Assembly: GCA_963707275.1 (NCBI GenBank)
Contig: CAVPPH010000002.1
Span: 1 to 64,000 of the forward strand
From: JACKBK01 sp963707275
GTDB taxonomy: Bacteria; Chloroflexota; Anaerolineae; JAAEKA01
Direction of reading: 5' to 3'
DNA length: 64,000 nucleotides
Translations under genes and position numbers: made by a program
The notes under the pieces: model-generated
Database searches by the model: none
Told to the model about the DNA's origin: nothing
Seen by the model: the letters and a program-made list of their open reading frames with translations, nothing else
Shown here: positions 10,567-20,541 of the stretch, one piece after another
How the letters are laid out: the number at the start of each line of letters is the position of its first letter
Numbering within the stretch: the first letter of the stretch is position 1

Positions 10567-10609
10567 AAACAGGGGCGAGGCATTCAACACGAATGCCTCG
10601 CCCCTGTTT
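10567..10609. terminator. Bidirectional intrinsic terminator
   Basis: A 19-base perfect stem (AAACAGGGGCGAGGCATTC and its complement) with loop AACAC is followed by a T run on the plus strand and has an A run on the other side. It separates the rightward YtxH gene from the leftward rhodanese gene. Confidence 0.9.
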
Positions 10610-10772
10610 TGATGGCCGGTGGATCTTCTGGTCTTCAGCGATCTGAGGTCAGCGCTCTGGCCGATCTCGACCAGGCCTGTCGAACAGCGATCTGAGGGCC
10701 AGCCGTTTTGGCCGATCTCCCGACCAGGCCTGGCGCTCTGGCCGGTCTCCTGACCGAGCCAGCTCAGGCTGA

Positions 10773-11226
10773 TTACTCGACCGCCAACCCCAGGCTGGTC
10801 CAGGAGTTCATCCCGCCCACCATGTTGTGAGCGTCGAAGCCGGCCTGGCGCAGCAGTTGCGTCGCCTGGCCGCTGCGGTTGCCGCTGCGGCAGACTGCCA
10901 CTACCGTCTTGTCGGTGGGAACTTCGCTCAACCGGCTGGACAGCTCGCCCAGCGGAATCCAGGTTCGCCTCAGGCACGTGACCGCTCTGGAACTCCCAGT
11001 CCTCGCGCACGTCCAGCACATAGACATCGTCGCGGTTGCGGATCTCGTTCAACTGCGCGGCGTCGATCTCGACCGGCAGGTTGAGGGCTTCCTCAGCTTG
11101 CGCGGCCGGCGCAGCCGCTGAATCGGCCACCGGCGCCGAAGCGGGGCTTGCCGCCGCGCCGCAGCCGCTCAACGCGATGGCGGCGACCAGAAGGGCGCCC
11201 AGCAGGAATTGTGGATATCGTTTCAT
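10773..11226 (-). CDS. Rhodanese-like lipoprotein, frameshifted
   Basis: An exported single-domain rhodanese. It starts MKRYPQFLLGALLVAAIALS and has lipobox LSGC at residues 19-22, then an Ala/Pro linker, then the rhodanese fold (VYVLDVREDWEFQSGHVPEA). The active-site loop VAVCRSGNRSGQATQLL carries the catalytic Cys. It ends NMVGGMNSWTSLGLAVE. One frame change near 10970 joins the halves into about 151 residues. The sulfur acceptor is unknown. AAGGAGA lies well upstream of the ATG, an unusually long spacing. Confidence 0.85.
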
Positions 11227-11290
11227 TGTTTGTTCACTCGTCTCCTTTGATCTCTCTGTCAGCCAATAGATGCATAATTCTGGTGAAACG

Positions 11291-12540
11291 TTACCATGCA
11301 TCGTCGGGCGGCGTCTGTGGGTCAGCCCCCAGTGCCCGGTCCACCAGCTCGATCATCCGCGTGACCCGCAGATCCCAGGTGTTCGCGGCCGCGATCGCAC
11401 GCCGGGTCGCCTGGGCCAGTGGATCGGCTGTCTCAGGCAGCGATGCCTCGATCGCCGCGACGAAGCCGGCCGCGTCGCCGGCCAGCCGCACCGCGTTGCC
11501 AAACTGCGCCAGCTCAGGCAGCGGCGTCGCCACGACAGGCTTGCCGCCCGCCAGGTACTCGTATACCTTCAACGGATTGACATGCCGCGTCTGCTCGTTG
11601 AGCCGGTACGGGATCAGGCAAGCGTCGCAAGCTGGCGATCACCGCCGGCACCTGCTCGTGCGCCACCGGGCCGGCGAAATGCACGTTGGGCAGGCTGCGC
11701 AGGCCGGCCAGTTCCGCGTCGCTGACGCCGTAGCTCACCGGCCCCACCAGCGCGAGCGTCCAGTCCGGCCGCTGCCGCGCCACCGCGGCCAGCAGTTCCA
11801 GGTCCAGCTTGGCGTTGATCCCGCCGACGACACCCAGCACAGGCCGGGGCAGCCCGTCCAGCGGCGTGGCGGCCGCGGCTGCCAGCTCACGCTGAAAGGC
11901 GCGGAAGTCCACCGCGTTGGGCATGTAGTGCGTGTTGGGATTGATGGCCCGCCGCTCCTCGACCAGACTGCGCGCCGTGCAGAAGACCAGATCGGCGCGC
12001 TCCGTGAGCTGGCGGTCCAGGTCGCGCTGCAACGCCCGCTGCTCGTCGCTCAGACCCGGATACGCGCTGTACTCGTCCACCACGTGGTAGATCACCAGCC
12101 GCGGCTCGAACTCGTCCACGAAGTGCAACATGCCGGGGCGGAAGAGCCAGAGGATGGGGGCATGGGCGTGGGGAGTGGGGACTGGGGACTGGGGACTGGG
12201 GGCTGGACGGTGGCGCAGTTGGCGCAGGGCGGATTGCCAGCGTTTGCGGCGCGCCCGTGCAGTCAGGTCGCCGAGGAGGGGCGCGCCGGTGGCCGCGGTC
12301 AGCGGCGACCAGGTGAAACGGTAGAGGTTGTCATCGAGGCGGGTCAGCGGGCGGTGTGCGCAGGTCGGCCATGCGCCAGTGGCCGGCGCGGTGCTGGCTG
12401 CGCAGCGATGGCAGATGCAACTCCGGCCCGACCATCACCACCGTGAATCGCCGCGCCAGCCGCCGCGCGATCTGCGGCTTGTCCTGCCACAGCGCGGCGG
12501 GCGGGTCTGGGGTGAAGAAGAGGATGGGAGGCAATGGCAT
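11291..12540 (-). CDS. Glycosyltransferase, GT4-like, with repeat insertion, frameshifted
   Basis: Probably transfers a sugar from a nucleotide donor during surface polysaccharide or glycolipid synthesis. The N-terminal domain opens MPLPPILFFTPDPPAALWQD. The middle has ILWLFRPGMLHFVDEFEPRL, VIYHVVDEYSAYPGL and MPNAVDFRAFQREL. The C-terminal domain has GVVGGINAKLDLELLAAVAR and, in another frame, MKVYEYLAGGKPVVATPL, the donor-binding region. A simple repeat at 12167-12205 encodes a Pro/Ser-rich insertion just before ILWLFRP. Frame changes lie near 12330, 12140 and 11600. The gene is a paralogue of the one at 14802-16045. Confidence 0.8.
12167..12205. repeat. GGGGACT simple repeat inside a glycosyltransferase gene
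   Basis: Tandem units of GGGGACT(G) interrupt the coding region. Read on the minus strand they give a Pro/Ser/Gln string (PSPQSPVPTP) in a probable surface loop. The same unit occurs at 15331-15365 and 15681-15722. Confidence 0.85.
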
Positions 12541-12610
12541 GTAACCATAGTACCACAGGCATTTGGTCATGCAAAGCATGAAATCAGCCGCAAAAATATG
12601 ACGCAGGCCA

Positions 12611-12639
12611 TTGAAAAACCAGAAAACCCGCGGTATGAT
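12611..12639 (+). promoter_or_regulatory. Sigma70-type promoter for the SPFH gene
   Basis: TTGAAA (12611-12616) and TATGAT (12634-12639) are separated by exactly 17 bases. Transcription would start about 80 bases before the ATG at 12728, which has GGAGG at 12718-12722. Confidence 0.65.
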
Positions 12640-12727
12640 GGTATTTGCATCTCGCATCATCGAATTGTGGCCCGATCTGGAACCGGGCAATCAAGCACTG
12701 CATTGCGTATGATTCTGGGAGGTACAG

Positions 12728-14300
12728 ATGCCGGACAACAAGAAGAACGACCCCAAGACCTCTGGCGCAAAGAAGTCGGGTTCATCCAGCCTTTGGATCA
12801 TTGGTCTGGTGGTCATCGTCGCCATCGCGCTGATCGCCGGGTTAGTAATGGCCTCGTATAGTCGCCCGGCCGGAGCGCTAGCGTTTCTCATTCTGCTGTC
12901 CCTGGGCTATTTCATCGTGCCAGGGAAGTGGCACCGGTTCTACGCGCTGGCGTTGGTGTCGCTGGCCATTGCTATTGTCATTCTCACCGTTGCATGGGAA
13001 CTGATGGGCAGCAATGCTAGCGAATCGATGGACGTGCCAACTATCTTCGCAATGGTGGTTGTACTCTTAGGATTGGGCGTGCTGGTTGGCATGGGAATTG
13101 TTGCGTTCGCGATAGTTGCGGGGACGTCATTCATCTTGCCCTGGGTAACATCAGTAGGCGGCCACGCGGACATGGACAAGGGGGAACTGCGTAAGTTCTT
13201 GATTTGCTCGTATTTGGGTTTGAGTCCCGAGTTACCTCGTGTTTGCCGGCGACAAAATCATCGCTGAGTCGCCGAAGGGCATTATGCCGCAGATTGGCGG
13301 ACCTGGGCTTGCCATCATCAAGCCCGAAACGGCGGTGGTATTCGAGCACATGGGGACGGTTAGCCGGGTTTCAGGTCCGGCAACACTCAAAGACATCAAG
13401 ATGTTTGAACTGCCAAAGGCAATTATCGACTTGCGACCACAGTGGGACACGACCGGGGATTTTGCTGTTTCAACGCAGGATGGCGAAGTCGTGCACTTGT
13501 CGGTTCGATATCGAAGTGTTATTGAGCGTACAAGTCCTCCAAAAATAACAGACTGCTATGAAGAACCACCGCCAACCCCCGAAAAAGAGGCAGAAGAAGG
13601 AACGGACAGTTTCGCACCGCCGCCGGACGCTGCTGCCGAAACGGAACCGTTGACTGGTACACCTGACATTCGAACAGCGACCATACGCAGCATCGCCTAT
13701 GGCTGCGGGCAGAAAGGGTGGAAAGAAGAAACCCGCGAGACGGTGCGATCCGCAGTGCGATCCGAGATACTGGGCTGCGTGCTCGACGAATTGTTCCCAG
13801 CTTTGTTGCACGCCGAGGTCAAACACGAGGACGCATTCACGAGAGAGCTACAAGCGGCTCAAGGCCGGGCGGCCACGATCACCAGGACCTGGGGCGTGAT
13901 CGTCGACCACTTCTCCATCGACCGCATCACGCCGCCTACGGCCGTAACGGAGGGAACACGGGTTCTGCGGAAGGGGCGCATCGACGCAGCGAGTACCACT
14001 GTTGCGGGAGAGGCAGAGGCACGGGTCTTCGCCGGCCTGCAAACCATGGAAGCGCAAGCCCAAGAAACAAAACTACGCATTTTGCTGCACCAAGTTACGA
14101 CCGTCGCAAATGAGTTGTCACCAGAACATGTAACTGCCTATTTCGAACTCGTCGAGAAACTGGCAAACATAATCAACCGGAACCGAGTTGTGGATTATCG
14201 ATATGTTGAAGCACTCGAAGCCTTGAGTGAAAATCCGAATGCGCGCATCATCATTCAGCCTGGCAACAACGGAGTATTCATCGAGAATGTCATGGATTGA
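12728..14300 (+). CDS. SPFH/Band-7 domain membrane protein, frameshifted once
   Basis: A multi-pass membrane protein with a stomatin-like (SPFH) domain; such proteins scaffold membrane microdomains, but the specific role is unknown. Hydrophobic segments near residues 23-42, 50-66, 70-92 and 103-140 form the N-terminal third. After one frame change near 13230 come DKIIAESPKGIMPQIGGPGL, VVFEHMGTVSRVSGPATL, and a long SPFH body with WGVIVDHFSIDRITPP and the Ala/Glu-rich AGEAEARVFAGLQTMEAQAQ, the usual helical tail. A Glu/Pro-rich loop (near residues 280-310) interrupts the SPFH domain. The total of about 524 residues is large because most SPFH proteins have one membrane anchor. GGAGG precedes the ATG. 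Confidence 0.75.
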
Positions 14301-14374
14301 CCGCCAAAACACCGGGAACACAAACAAACCATGGGTTTAGCCATGGCTTGCGTAATACAAACCGGTTCAGGCGA

Positions 14375-14614
14375 CTAGCGGAAAGTCGTGTTGCGAGGTG
14401 GCTGTGCGCATCTTGCTGCAGAGCGTCGATAATCAAGGCCAAATGCCGTCACCAAGGCATCGATTGCTGCTTCGTAGCCTAAGCGGTACATTTGCATTTC
14501 GGGCGTGGGAATGTGTTGTGCGACGTCATTGTTCGCCTGATCGATCGCTTTGATCGTGTTCTCAATCTCGTCCGGAAACCACGTCCGAACTGATGGTGTG
14601 CCTCGCCCAATCAT
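14375..14614 (-). CDS. Hypothetical small protein
   Basis: An open 79-residue frame starting MIGRGTPSVRTWFPDEIENT and containing YRLGYEAAIDALVTAFGL. I recognise no family. The start is chosen because GGAGG lies eight bases upstream of this ATG. The composition looks like a real soluble, largely helical protein. It converges on the SPFH gene (75 bases apart). Downstream of it the frame shows nothing coding. Confidence 0.5.
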   Translation of the reverse strand: MIGRGTPSVRTWFPDEIENTIKAIDQANNDVAQHIPTPEMQMYRLGYEAAIDALVTAFGLDYRRSAARCAQPPRNTTFR

Positions 14615-14801
14615 GTACCATGCCTCCAAGTGCAGGAAATTGCCAAAAAACACAGAACCCATGTTCTATATTATCATGGATCGGGCGAAAACACAAGACC
14701 GGAATTCGACCCAACAGGCCGGAATTCTACCAGTCGCGGCTGGGATTGTCAAGACCGGTTTCACCCAATCCATGGACACGGGTGGTTTCCCGTGCCCAAG
14801 T

Positions 14802-16045
14802 TCACGGAGCGCATTGTTGAACATTTCCCAGCAGCGCCCCGATCTGTCGCACCCGCTCATCCCACGTATTGTCTGCGGCGATGAACTGGCGGACTCGCGC
14901 TGCATCAGTATCTTGCACTGAACCGAGCGCGCTGGCTAGGCTGACCAGCCACGAGTCGACGGTTTCTTCCGCGATTTCCACCACATCGGCATACTTCCTC
15001 CGCAGCCGGCACGCCGCGCGCTGACCACCGGCTTTCCGGCCGCCAGGTACTCGTACAGCTTCAGCGAGCTGATGGCGCGCGTCTCGTCGTTGACGCGGTA
15101 GGGGATCAGGCAGACGTCGCAGGCGGCGATGAAGTGCGGCACGTCTTCGACCGGCAGCACGCCCAGGAAGTGGACGTTGGGGAGGGACTTGAGCGCGGCC
15201 AGTTCCGCCTCGCAGCCGCGCGCGTCCTCGCTGCCGGCGAAGACGAACTGCCACTCGGGTCGCGCCAGCGCCAGCTCGCGCAGCAGCGGCAGGTCGAGAC
15301 GGCTGCTGATGTGGCCGCTGTAGCCGAGGATGGGGGACGTGGGGAGTGGGGAGTGGGGATGCGGGGCTGCGAGAGCTTCGAGTTGTGGGAGTTTGCGCGG
15401 GTCGGCCAGGGCGCGTTGGAAGGCTTCGAAGTCGACGCCGTTGGGGACGAGTTCGATGCGGCGGGCGTAGGGGCGTTTCAGTTCCAGCAGGCGCGGGGCG
15501 GTGACGATGGTCAGGTCGGCGGCGGCCAGCAGCTCGCGCTCGGCGGTGGCCATCGCGTCGCGCTCGGCGGCGGTCAGGTGACCGAAGGCGGTGTAGTCGT
15601 CGGTGATGTGGTAGACGAGCAGGCTGTGCGGGATGTTGTCGGCGGCCCAGCGCCAGTGGGTGGGGCGGTAGAGCCAGAGAACTGGGGAGTGGGGACTGGG
15701 GACTGGGGACTGGGGATTGGGAGGGCGGAGGAAGTCGAGATGGCGAAGGGTGCGGCGCAGGTGGATGGCCAGGAGACGGTCGCTGGTGCGGTCGAAGAGG
15801 TCGCCGGTGTCGCGGCTGGGCAGGGCGGCGGGGATGCGGTAGAGCCAGAGGTTGGGCAGTTCTTCGACCACGGCGGGACGGCGCAGATCGTTCAGTGCGA
15901 CCCGGCCGCGCCGCCAGTCGGCCAGACTGGCGCGCGCCGGCTCGATGTAGAGGACGCGGTGCTTGGCAGCCAGCCGGCTGAAGATGTGCTGCCGGTTGCG
16001 CCAGATGTCGTGCCAGGGGTTGGGGGCGAAGACGACGAAGTTCAT
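14802..16045 (-). CDS. Glycosyltransferase, GT4-like, with two repeat insertions, frameshifted
   Basis: A paralogue of the gene at 11291-12540. It opens MNFVVFAPNPWHDIWRNRQH, then VLWLYRPTHWRWAADNIPHS, LLVYHITDDYTAFGHLTAAE, VPNGVDFEAFQRALADP, ILGYSGHISSRLDLPLLREL and SLKLYEYLAAGKPVVSARR, so both Rossmann domains and the donor site are present. The last 60 residues (VEIAEETVDSWLVSLASALG to GNVQQCAP) need one frame change near 15010. Simple repeats encode PPNPQSPVPSPHSP just before VLWLYRP, and PHPHSPLPTSP before ILGYSGHIS. The ATG at 16045 follows a gap of 38 bases after the next glycosyltransferase gene, suggesting one leftward transcript. Confidence 0.85.
15331..15365. repeat. GGGGAGT simple repeat inside a glycosyltransferase gene
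   Basis: Units of GTGGGGA occur in frame, encoding PHPHSPLPTS between the two Rossmann domains. They belong to the same repeat type as 12167-12205. Confidence 0.8.
15681..15722. repeat. GGGGACT simple repeat inside a glycosyltransferase gene
   Basis: Five GGGGACT-type units encode a Pro/Ser-rich segment directly before VLWLYRP, the same position as in the paralogue. Confidence 0.85.
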
Positions 16046-16083
16046 TGTGAAACGTGAGGCGTGAAACGTGATCCGATCACCGA

Positions 16084-17296
16084 TTACCGGATATCGTCCT
16101 GCTCGTACAACGTGGCAAACTGCCGGGCGATGCGCTGCCAACTGAATTGTTCCGCCCAGGCGAGAATCGAAGGCCGGTGAGCTTGCCAGTCGATGGTCGT
16201 GGCTTGCTGCAAGGCTTCTTGTAGCGCTGCCGGGTTGGCTGGGTCGTAGAGGATGCCCAGGAACGGCGCTTTGTCCATCAATTCGACAAAGGCCGGCAGC
16301 CGTGGGGCGATCACCGGTTTGCCGAAGCTCCAGGCCAGCATGGCCGCGCCGCTGGTGGTGATGCGGCGGTAGGGCAGGACGACCACGTCGGCGGCGTTCA
16401 TCCAGACCTGCACGTCGTCGTTCGCCACGAACTGCGGATGCCAGTGGACGCGCGGGTCGTCGCTGGCATGCCGGCAAGCTGGCCGGCGTAGTCGCGCGGC
16501 CGCGACTGGCCGGCGATCAGCAGGCGCGCTTGCGGGTCGGCGACCTGGGCAAAGGCCGGCAGCAGCTCTTCCAGCCCTTTGTAGGGACGGATCAACCCGA
16601 AGAAGAGGTAGACAAAGGCGTCGTCCGGGCACTGCCAGGCGCTGGCGGGCTGCGCTGCGATCCAGCGTGTTCGGGTAGGCGCCGATGTAGTTGCCGTGGG
16701 GAATGACCGTCACGACGGGCGATGCGCCGGCGGGCAGCCTGGCCTGCAATTCCGGGACGATGTAGTCGGCGTGGACGTGGACGGCGTCGGCCAGTTGCAG
16801 CAGCCGGTCCAGCGCCGCCTGCTCGATCCGCTCGCCCTCGCCTTCGTGCTGGCCCCAGTTGTGCAGCGTGTAGACCAGCCGCCCGCCGCCGGTTTTGTAG
16901 TCGGCCAGAGCAGCAAAGAAGCTGTCGAGAAAGCGCTCGCGGCGGGCAGCCGCGCGGGACGGACTGTTGAGGGCCGGCTCCAGCCAGCGCCGCACGCCGC
17001 GCCCCGGCACGCCCCAGCGCGCCAGATGTTGCAGGCTGCGATAGGGCGGGCCGTCCCCACAGTTCCAGCCAGTGCAGGTGTACGATGTCAGCGCGGCGGG
17101 CCGGTTCAGGCAGGCCGTCCGGACCTGGGTCGTCAACGATGGTTGCCGTGACGCCGGCGTCGGCCAGCCCGGCGCGCAGCAGGGCGATGTAGGGGTTGGC
17201 TTCAGCCGGGTTGGCCGCGAGCAAAGCAACGCTGTGGCGGCTGGTTGAGCGCAGTCACGGGCGCGGCGTGGGTTTGGCGGCATACGGCGCAGCCAT
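16084..17296 (-). CDS. Glycosyltransferase, GT4 family, frameshifted
   Basis: A GT4-type sugar transferase. Pieces in order: LLAANPAEANPYIALLRAGL, DIVHLHWLELWG, GGGRLVYTLHNWGQHEGEGE, VTVIPHGNYIGAYPNTLDRS, FGLIRPYKGLEELLPAFAQV, then VWMNAADVVVLPYRRITTSG and AAMLAWSFGKPVIAPRLPAF, the acceptor and donor site regions. The ATG at 17296 is preceded by GGAGG, which overlaps the end of lon. Frame changes near 17230, 17050, 16660 and 16490 are required for about 400 residues. It follows lon directly and precedes the glycosyltransferase at 16045. Confidence 0.8.
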
Positions 17297-17297
17297 G

Positions 17298-19892
17298 CTA
17301 GTCCTCCACTCCTTCGACCGGCTCCGGGCCGCCTTCGGGCAGTTCAGGTTCGTCGGTGGGACCGTTGGGCGTGTCGCCGGGCAGACCGGGCTCATCCGGC
17401 GGTTCGGGCGTCTCGTCCTCGTCGTTGTCCTCGCCGTTTTCCTCGGCTGACGGCTCTTCATCGTCCTTCTTCTTTGGCGGGCGACCGAAGGTCTTGAGCC
17501 GCTGGCCAGCCTGCGCAGCCCGTCGTCCACCAGCCGGTTGACCGTATCCTCCGGGAACTTGCCGTCCTCGTCCCGCTCGCCGGCCTCGACGCCGGTCAGG
17601 ATCGCGATGCCCTCGTCCACGGTGCGCACCGGGTAGATGTGGAACTGGCCGTCGGCGACCGCCTCGACCACATCCTCGCGCAGCATCAGGTTGTGGACGT
17701 TGGCCTCGGGGATGATCACGCCCTGCGCGCCGGTCAGCCCCTTCTCCCGGCAGACGTCGAAGAAGCCCTCGATCTTGGCCGTTGCGCCGCCGATGGCCTG
17801 GATCTCGCCGTGCTGGTTGACCGAGCCGGTGACGGCGATGCCCTGGTTGATGGGCAGCCCGCTCAGCGCCGACAGCAGCGCGTAGACCTCGGTGGAGCTG
17901 GCGCTGTCGCCGTCGATGCCGTCGTAGTTCTGCTCGAAGGTGATGGTCGCCGTCAGGCTCAGCGGCTTGTTCTGGGCGTAGCGGCCGCCCAGGTAGCCGT
18001 TGATGATCAGCACCCCCTTGTCGTGGATCTTGCCGCTCAGCTTGGCCTCGCGCTCGATGTTGACCACGCCGGCCTGGCCCAGGAAGGTCTTGGCGGTGAT
18101 GCGCGACGGCTTGCCAAACATGTGGTCGCCCAGCATCAGCACCGCCAGCCCGTTGACCTGCCCGACCACCGCGCCGTCGACGTCGATCATGATCGTGCCG
18201 TCGACGATGGCCTCGCGCACCCGCTCCTCCACCTGGCCGGAGCGGTAGCGGCGTTCGTCGATGGCCCGTTCGCACGTCCTCGCCGGTGACCAGCGTGTGG
18301 CCGGCCTTGCCGGCCCAGTAGTCGGCCTCGCGGATGATGTCGGCCACGTGGGCGAAGCGGGTGGTCAGCTTGCGTTGGTCCTCCACCAGCCGGCCGGCGT
18401 GCTCCACCACCTTGGCCACGCCGGTCAGGTCGAAGGCGCGCAGGCCCTCCTCCTCGCAGCGGGTGCGGATGAAGCGGGCGATCTTGACCGTGTTCTCGTC
18501 GTTCCAGTCCATCTCGCTGGCAAAGTCGGCCCGCACCTTGAACAGCTTCTGGAACTCGTCGTCGTAGGCGTAGAGCAGGTAGTAGGTGTACGGGTCGCCG
18601 ATCAGGATGACCTTGACGTTCAGCGGGATCGGCTGCGGGCTGAGGCTGGTGGTGGCGACCACGCTGAGTTGCTCGCTCAACTCCTCGATCTTGACCTGCT
18701 TGGTGGCGCAGCGAGCGTTTGAGGGCTTCAAAGGCCAGCGGCTGGCGCAGCAGCGCGCGCGCATCCACCACCAGGAAGCCGCCGTTGGCCTGCAGCAGCG
18801 ACCCGCCCTTGATCATGCTGGAAGTCGGTGATCAGTGCGCCGAACTCGGCTTCGTGCTCGATGCGGCCCACCAGATTGTAGTAGGTCGGGTTGGTCTCGA
18901 CCACCACCGGCGCGCCCCGCCTGTGCTGATGATCCACCACGACGTTGATCTGGTAGTTGTCGAAGAGCGACTCGGGCGGACGCAGCAGCAGGGCAGCCGG
19001 GATATCGCTGGCAGGCGCTTCGCCGTCATCGGTCTGGGATCTTGAACCGGTCGACATGGTGGGCGATGTGCTGGCGCACGTCTTCCAGATACGTGAGTAT
19101 GTCGTCCCACTCGGCGTACTGCTCTTTCAACTCATCGAAGCCTGGTCCGAGGGTTGCAGCTGCGATCTCTCTGTCCAGGTGCTGCAAGCGGCTGGTGGCC
19201 TCGTCGTTGATGGCCTTGACCTCGCGCAGCGTCTTCTCCATCTGCTCGACGCAGCGCCGGTTCGGCAGCCTCCAACGCCGTCGCGCTGCTCCTCCGGCAG
19301 CTGCTCGAACTGCTCGCGGGTGGCGGCCTTGCCGTCGATCAGCGGCGCAAAGAGCAGCCCGGTCGGCGTCTCGATGATCGCAAAGCCCTGGCTGCGCGCG
19401 CCAGGCCTCCATGGCTTCCACCACCTGCTGCCGCCGCTCGTCCAACTCCTGGACCATCTCCTTGCGGTGCTGTTCGTAGTTCTCGCTTTCAAAGGCCTTG
19501 GGCAGCAACTCCTCCAGCTCGTCCAGCAGCCGGTCGAAGCGGTCGCGCAGCTTCGCGCCGCCGCCGGGCGGCAGCCGCAGCGCCTTGGGTTCATCCGGCC
19601 GCTCGAAGTCGTTGACGTAGGCCCAGTCGTTGGGGATCGGCAGGGTGGCCGCCTTGCGCTCCAGGTACTGGGTGATCGTGGTCGTCTTGCCGGCGCCCGA
19701 CGGGCCGAGGGCGAAGATGTTGTAGCCGTAGTAGGGGATGTCCAGCCCGAACTCGATGGCGCGCGTGGCCCGCTCCTGGCCGATGATGTCATCCAGCAGC
19801 GCCAGCTCAGCGGTGGATTGGAAGGTCATCTCGTCAGGCGAACACAGGCGGCGCAGTTGTTCCGCGCTCAACTCGCGGGGGGTGATTGGCAT
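17298..19892 (-). CDS. lon: Lon-type ATP-dependent protease (LonB/COG1067-like), frameshifted
   Basis: A AAA+ protease that unfolds and degrades proteins. It starts MPITPRELSAEQLRRLCSPD. Walker A is ALGPSGAGKTTTITQYLERK near residues 61-80. A coiled-coil-rich insertion follows. MIKGGSLLQANGGFLVVDAR and RALLRQPLAFEALKR mark the AAA core. The protease domain has the catalytic Ser in IDGDSASSTEVYALLSALSG and the catalytic Lys in IGGATAKIEGFFDV. About seven frame changes are needed (for example near 19400, 19270, 19040, 18820, 18720, 18265 and 17510). The C-terminus carries an unusual acidic Pro-rich tail (DEETPEPPDE-like) ending PEPVEGVED. About 864 residues. It has its own divergent promoter. 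Confidence 0.85.
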
Positions 19893-19930
19893 AAAGGTTT
19901 ACCTCGGTGGGATACCGGATCGAAGAAGCT

Positions 19931-19952
19931 CGCGGGCCACGCGTGGCCCGCG
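19931..19952. promoter_or_regulatory. Perfect 22-base palindrome at the lon transcription start
   Basis: Each 11-base half reads CGCGGGCCACG followed by its exact complement, so the whole is self-complementary. It lies just downstream of the lon -10 element and 38 bases upstream of the -35 of the opposite gene. It could be an operator or a 5' hairpin of the lon message. Confidence 0.5.
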
Positions 19953-19955
19953 ACG

Positions 19956-19984
19956 ATTGTACCATAGCGACAAGGGCCAACCAA
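19956..19984 (-). promoter_or_regulatory. Sigma70-type promoter for lon
   Basis: On the minus strand TTGGTT (19984-19979) and TACAAT (19961-19956) are 17 bases apart. This places the start about 60 bases before the lon ATG. Confidence 0.55.
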
Positions 19985-19989
19985 ACAAA

Positions 19990-20018
19990 TTGGCGGCCTC
20001 CGGTGCGTATGCTACAAT
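19990..20018 (+). promoter_or_regulatory. Sigma70-type promoter for the nuclease-like/hpt operon
   Basis: TTGGCG (19990-19995) and TACAAT (20013-20018) are 17 bases apart. This promoter is back to back with the lon promoter and expresses the coupled pair at 20107-21131. Confidence 0.6.
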
Positions 20019-20106
20019 CGTCGCACACTCTGATCTTCACCAGCCACGGGAGAGTCTGTGACGGAATTTCCAGCCGCGTTTCCACACTTCCACCGAGCAG
20101 CCGAGC

Positions 20107-20541
20107 ATGTTGCCAGCTTTCGCCCACGCGGCGGAGGAGGAGTTCGCGCGCCTGCTCGATTTCTACGGCGTGCGCTGGGAATACGAGCCGCGCACCTTCG
20201 TGCTGCGTGCGGATCACGACGGCAATCCTGTGGCGGCGTTCACCCCTGATTTCTACCTTCCCGACGAAGACCTCTTTGTCGAAATCACCACGATGCGTCC
20301 CAAGCAGGTGCGACGCAAGAACCGCAAAATACGCTGGCTGCACGAACAATACCCCGATGTCAATATCAAGCTCTACAAGCGCAGCGACTTCCGGCAACTG
20401 CTGGCCAAGCACGGTCTGGACGATCTGGCGCGTGTGCCGTGGATTGGGGCGGAGGGGATGGGAAACGAGGGAAATGAAGGAAATGAGGGAAATGAGGGAA
20501 AGCAGGGAAATGGGCAGGAACACGGTGAGGGTAGCGGATGA
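20107..20541 (+). CDS. PD-(D/E)XK-like nuclease-fold protein coupled to hpt
   Basis: A 144-residue protein. FAHAAEEEFARLLDFYGVRW, FTPDFYLPDEDLFVEITTMR and RKNRKIRWLHEQYPDVNIKL give the layout of small PD-(D/E)XK-fold proteins: Glu in the first helix, PD before the second strand, then E-x-T where active enzymes have E-x-K. The missing lysine makes catalysis doubtful. I recall homologous domains joined to hypoxanthine phosphoribosyltransferase in other bacteria. The C-terminus (GNEGNEGNEGNEGKQGNGQE) is made by the GGGAAATGA repeat. The stop overlaps the hpt ATG by four bases. A GTG at 20058 in another frame could add 16 residues if a base was miscalled. Confidence 0.65.
   Translation: MLPAFAHAAEEEFARLLDFYGVRWEYEPRTFVLRADHDGNPVAAFTPDFYLPDEDLFVEITTMRPKQVRRKNRKIRWLHEQYPDVNIKLYKRSDFRQLLAKHGLDDLARVPWIGAEGMGNEGNEGNEGNEGKQGNGQEHGEGSG
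20455..20515. repeat. GGGAAATGA repeat at the 3' end of the nuclease-like gene
   Basis: About six units of GGGAAATGA or close variants encode Gly-Asn-Glu triplets at the join with hpt. The same unit fills the gap at 7476-7594. Confidence 0.85.
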
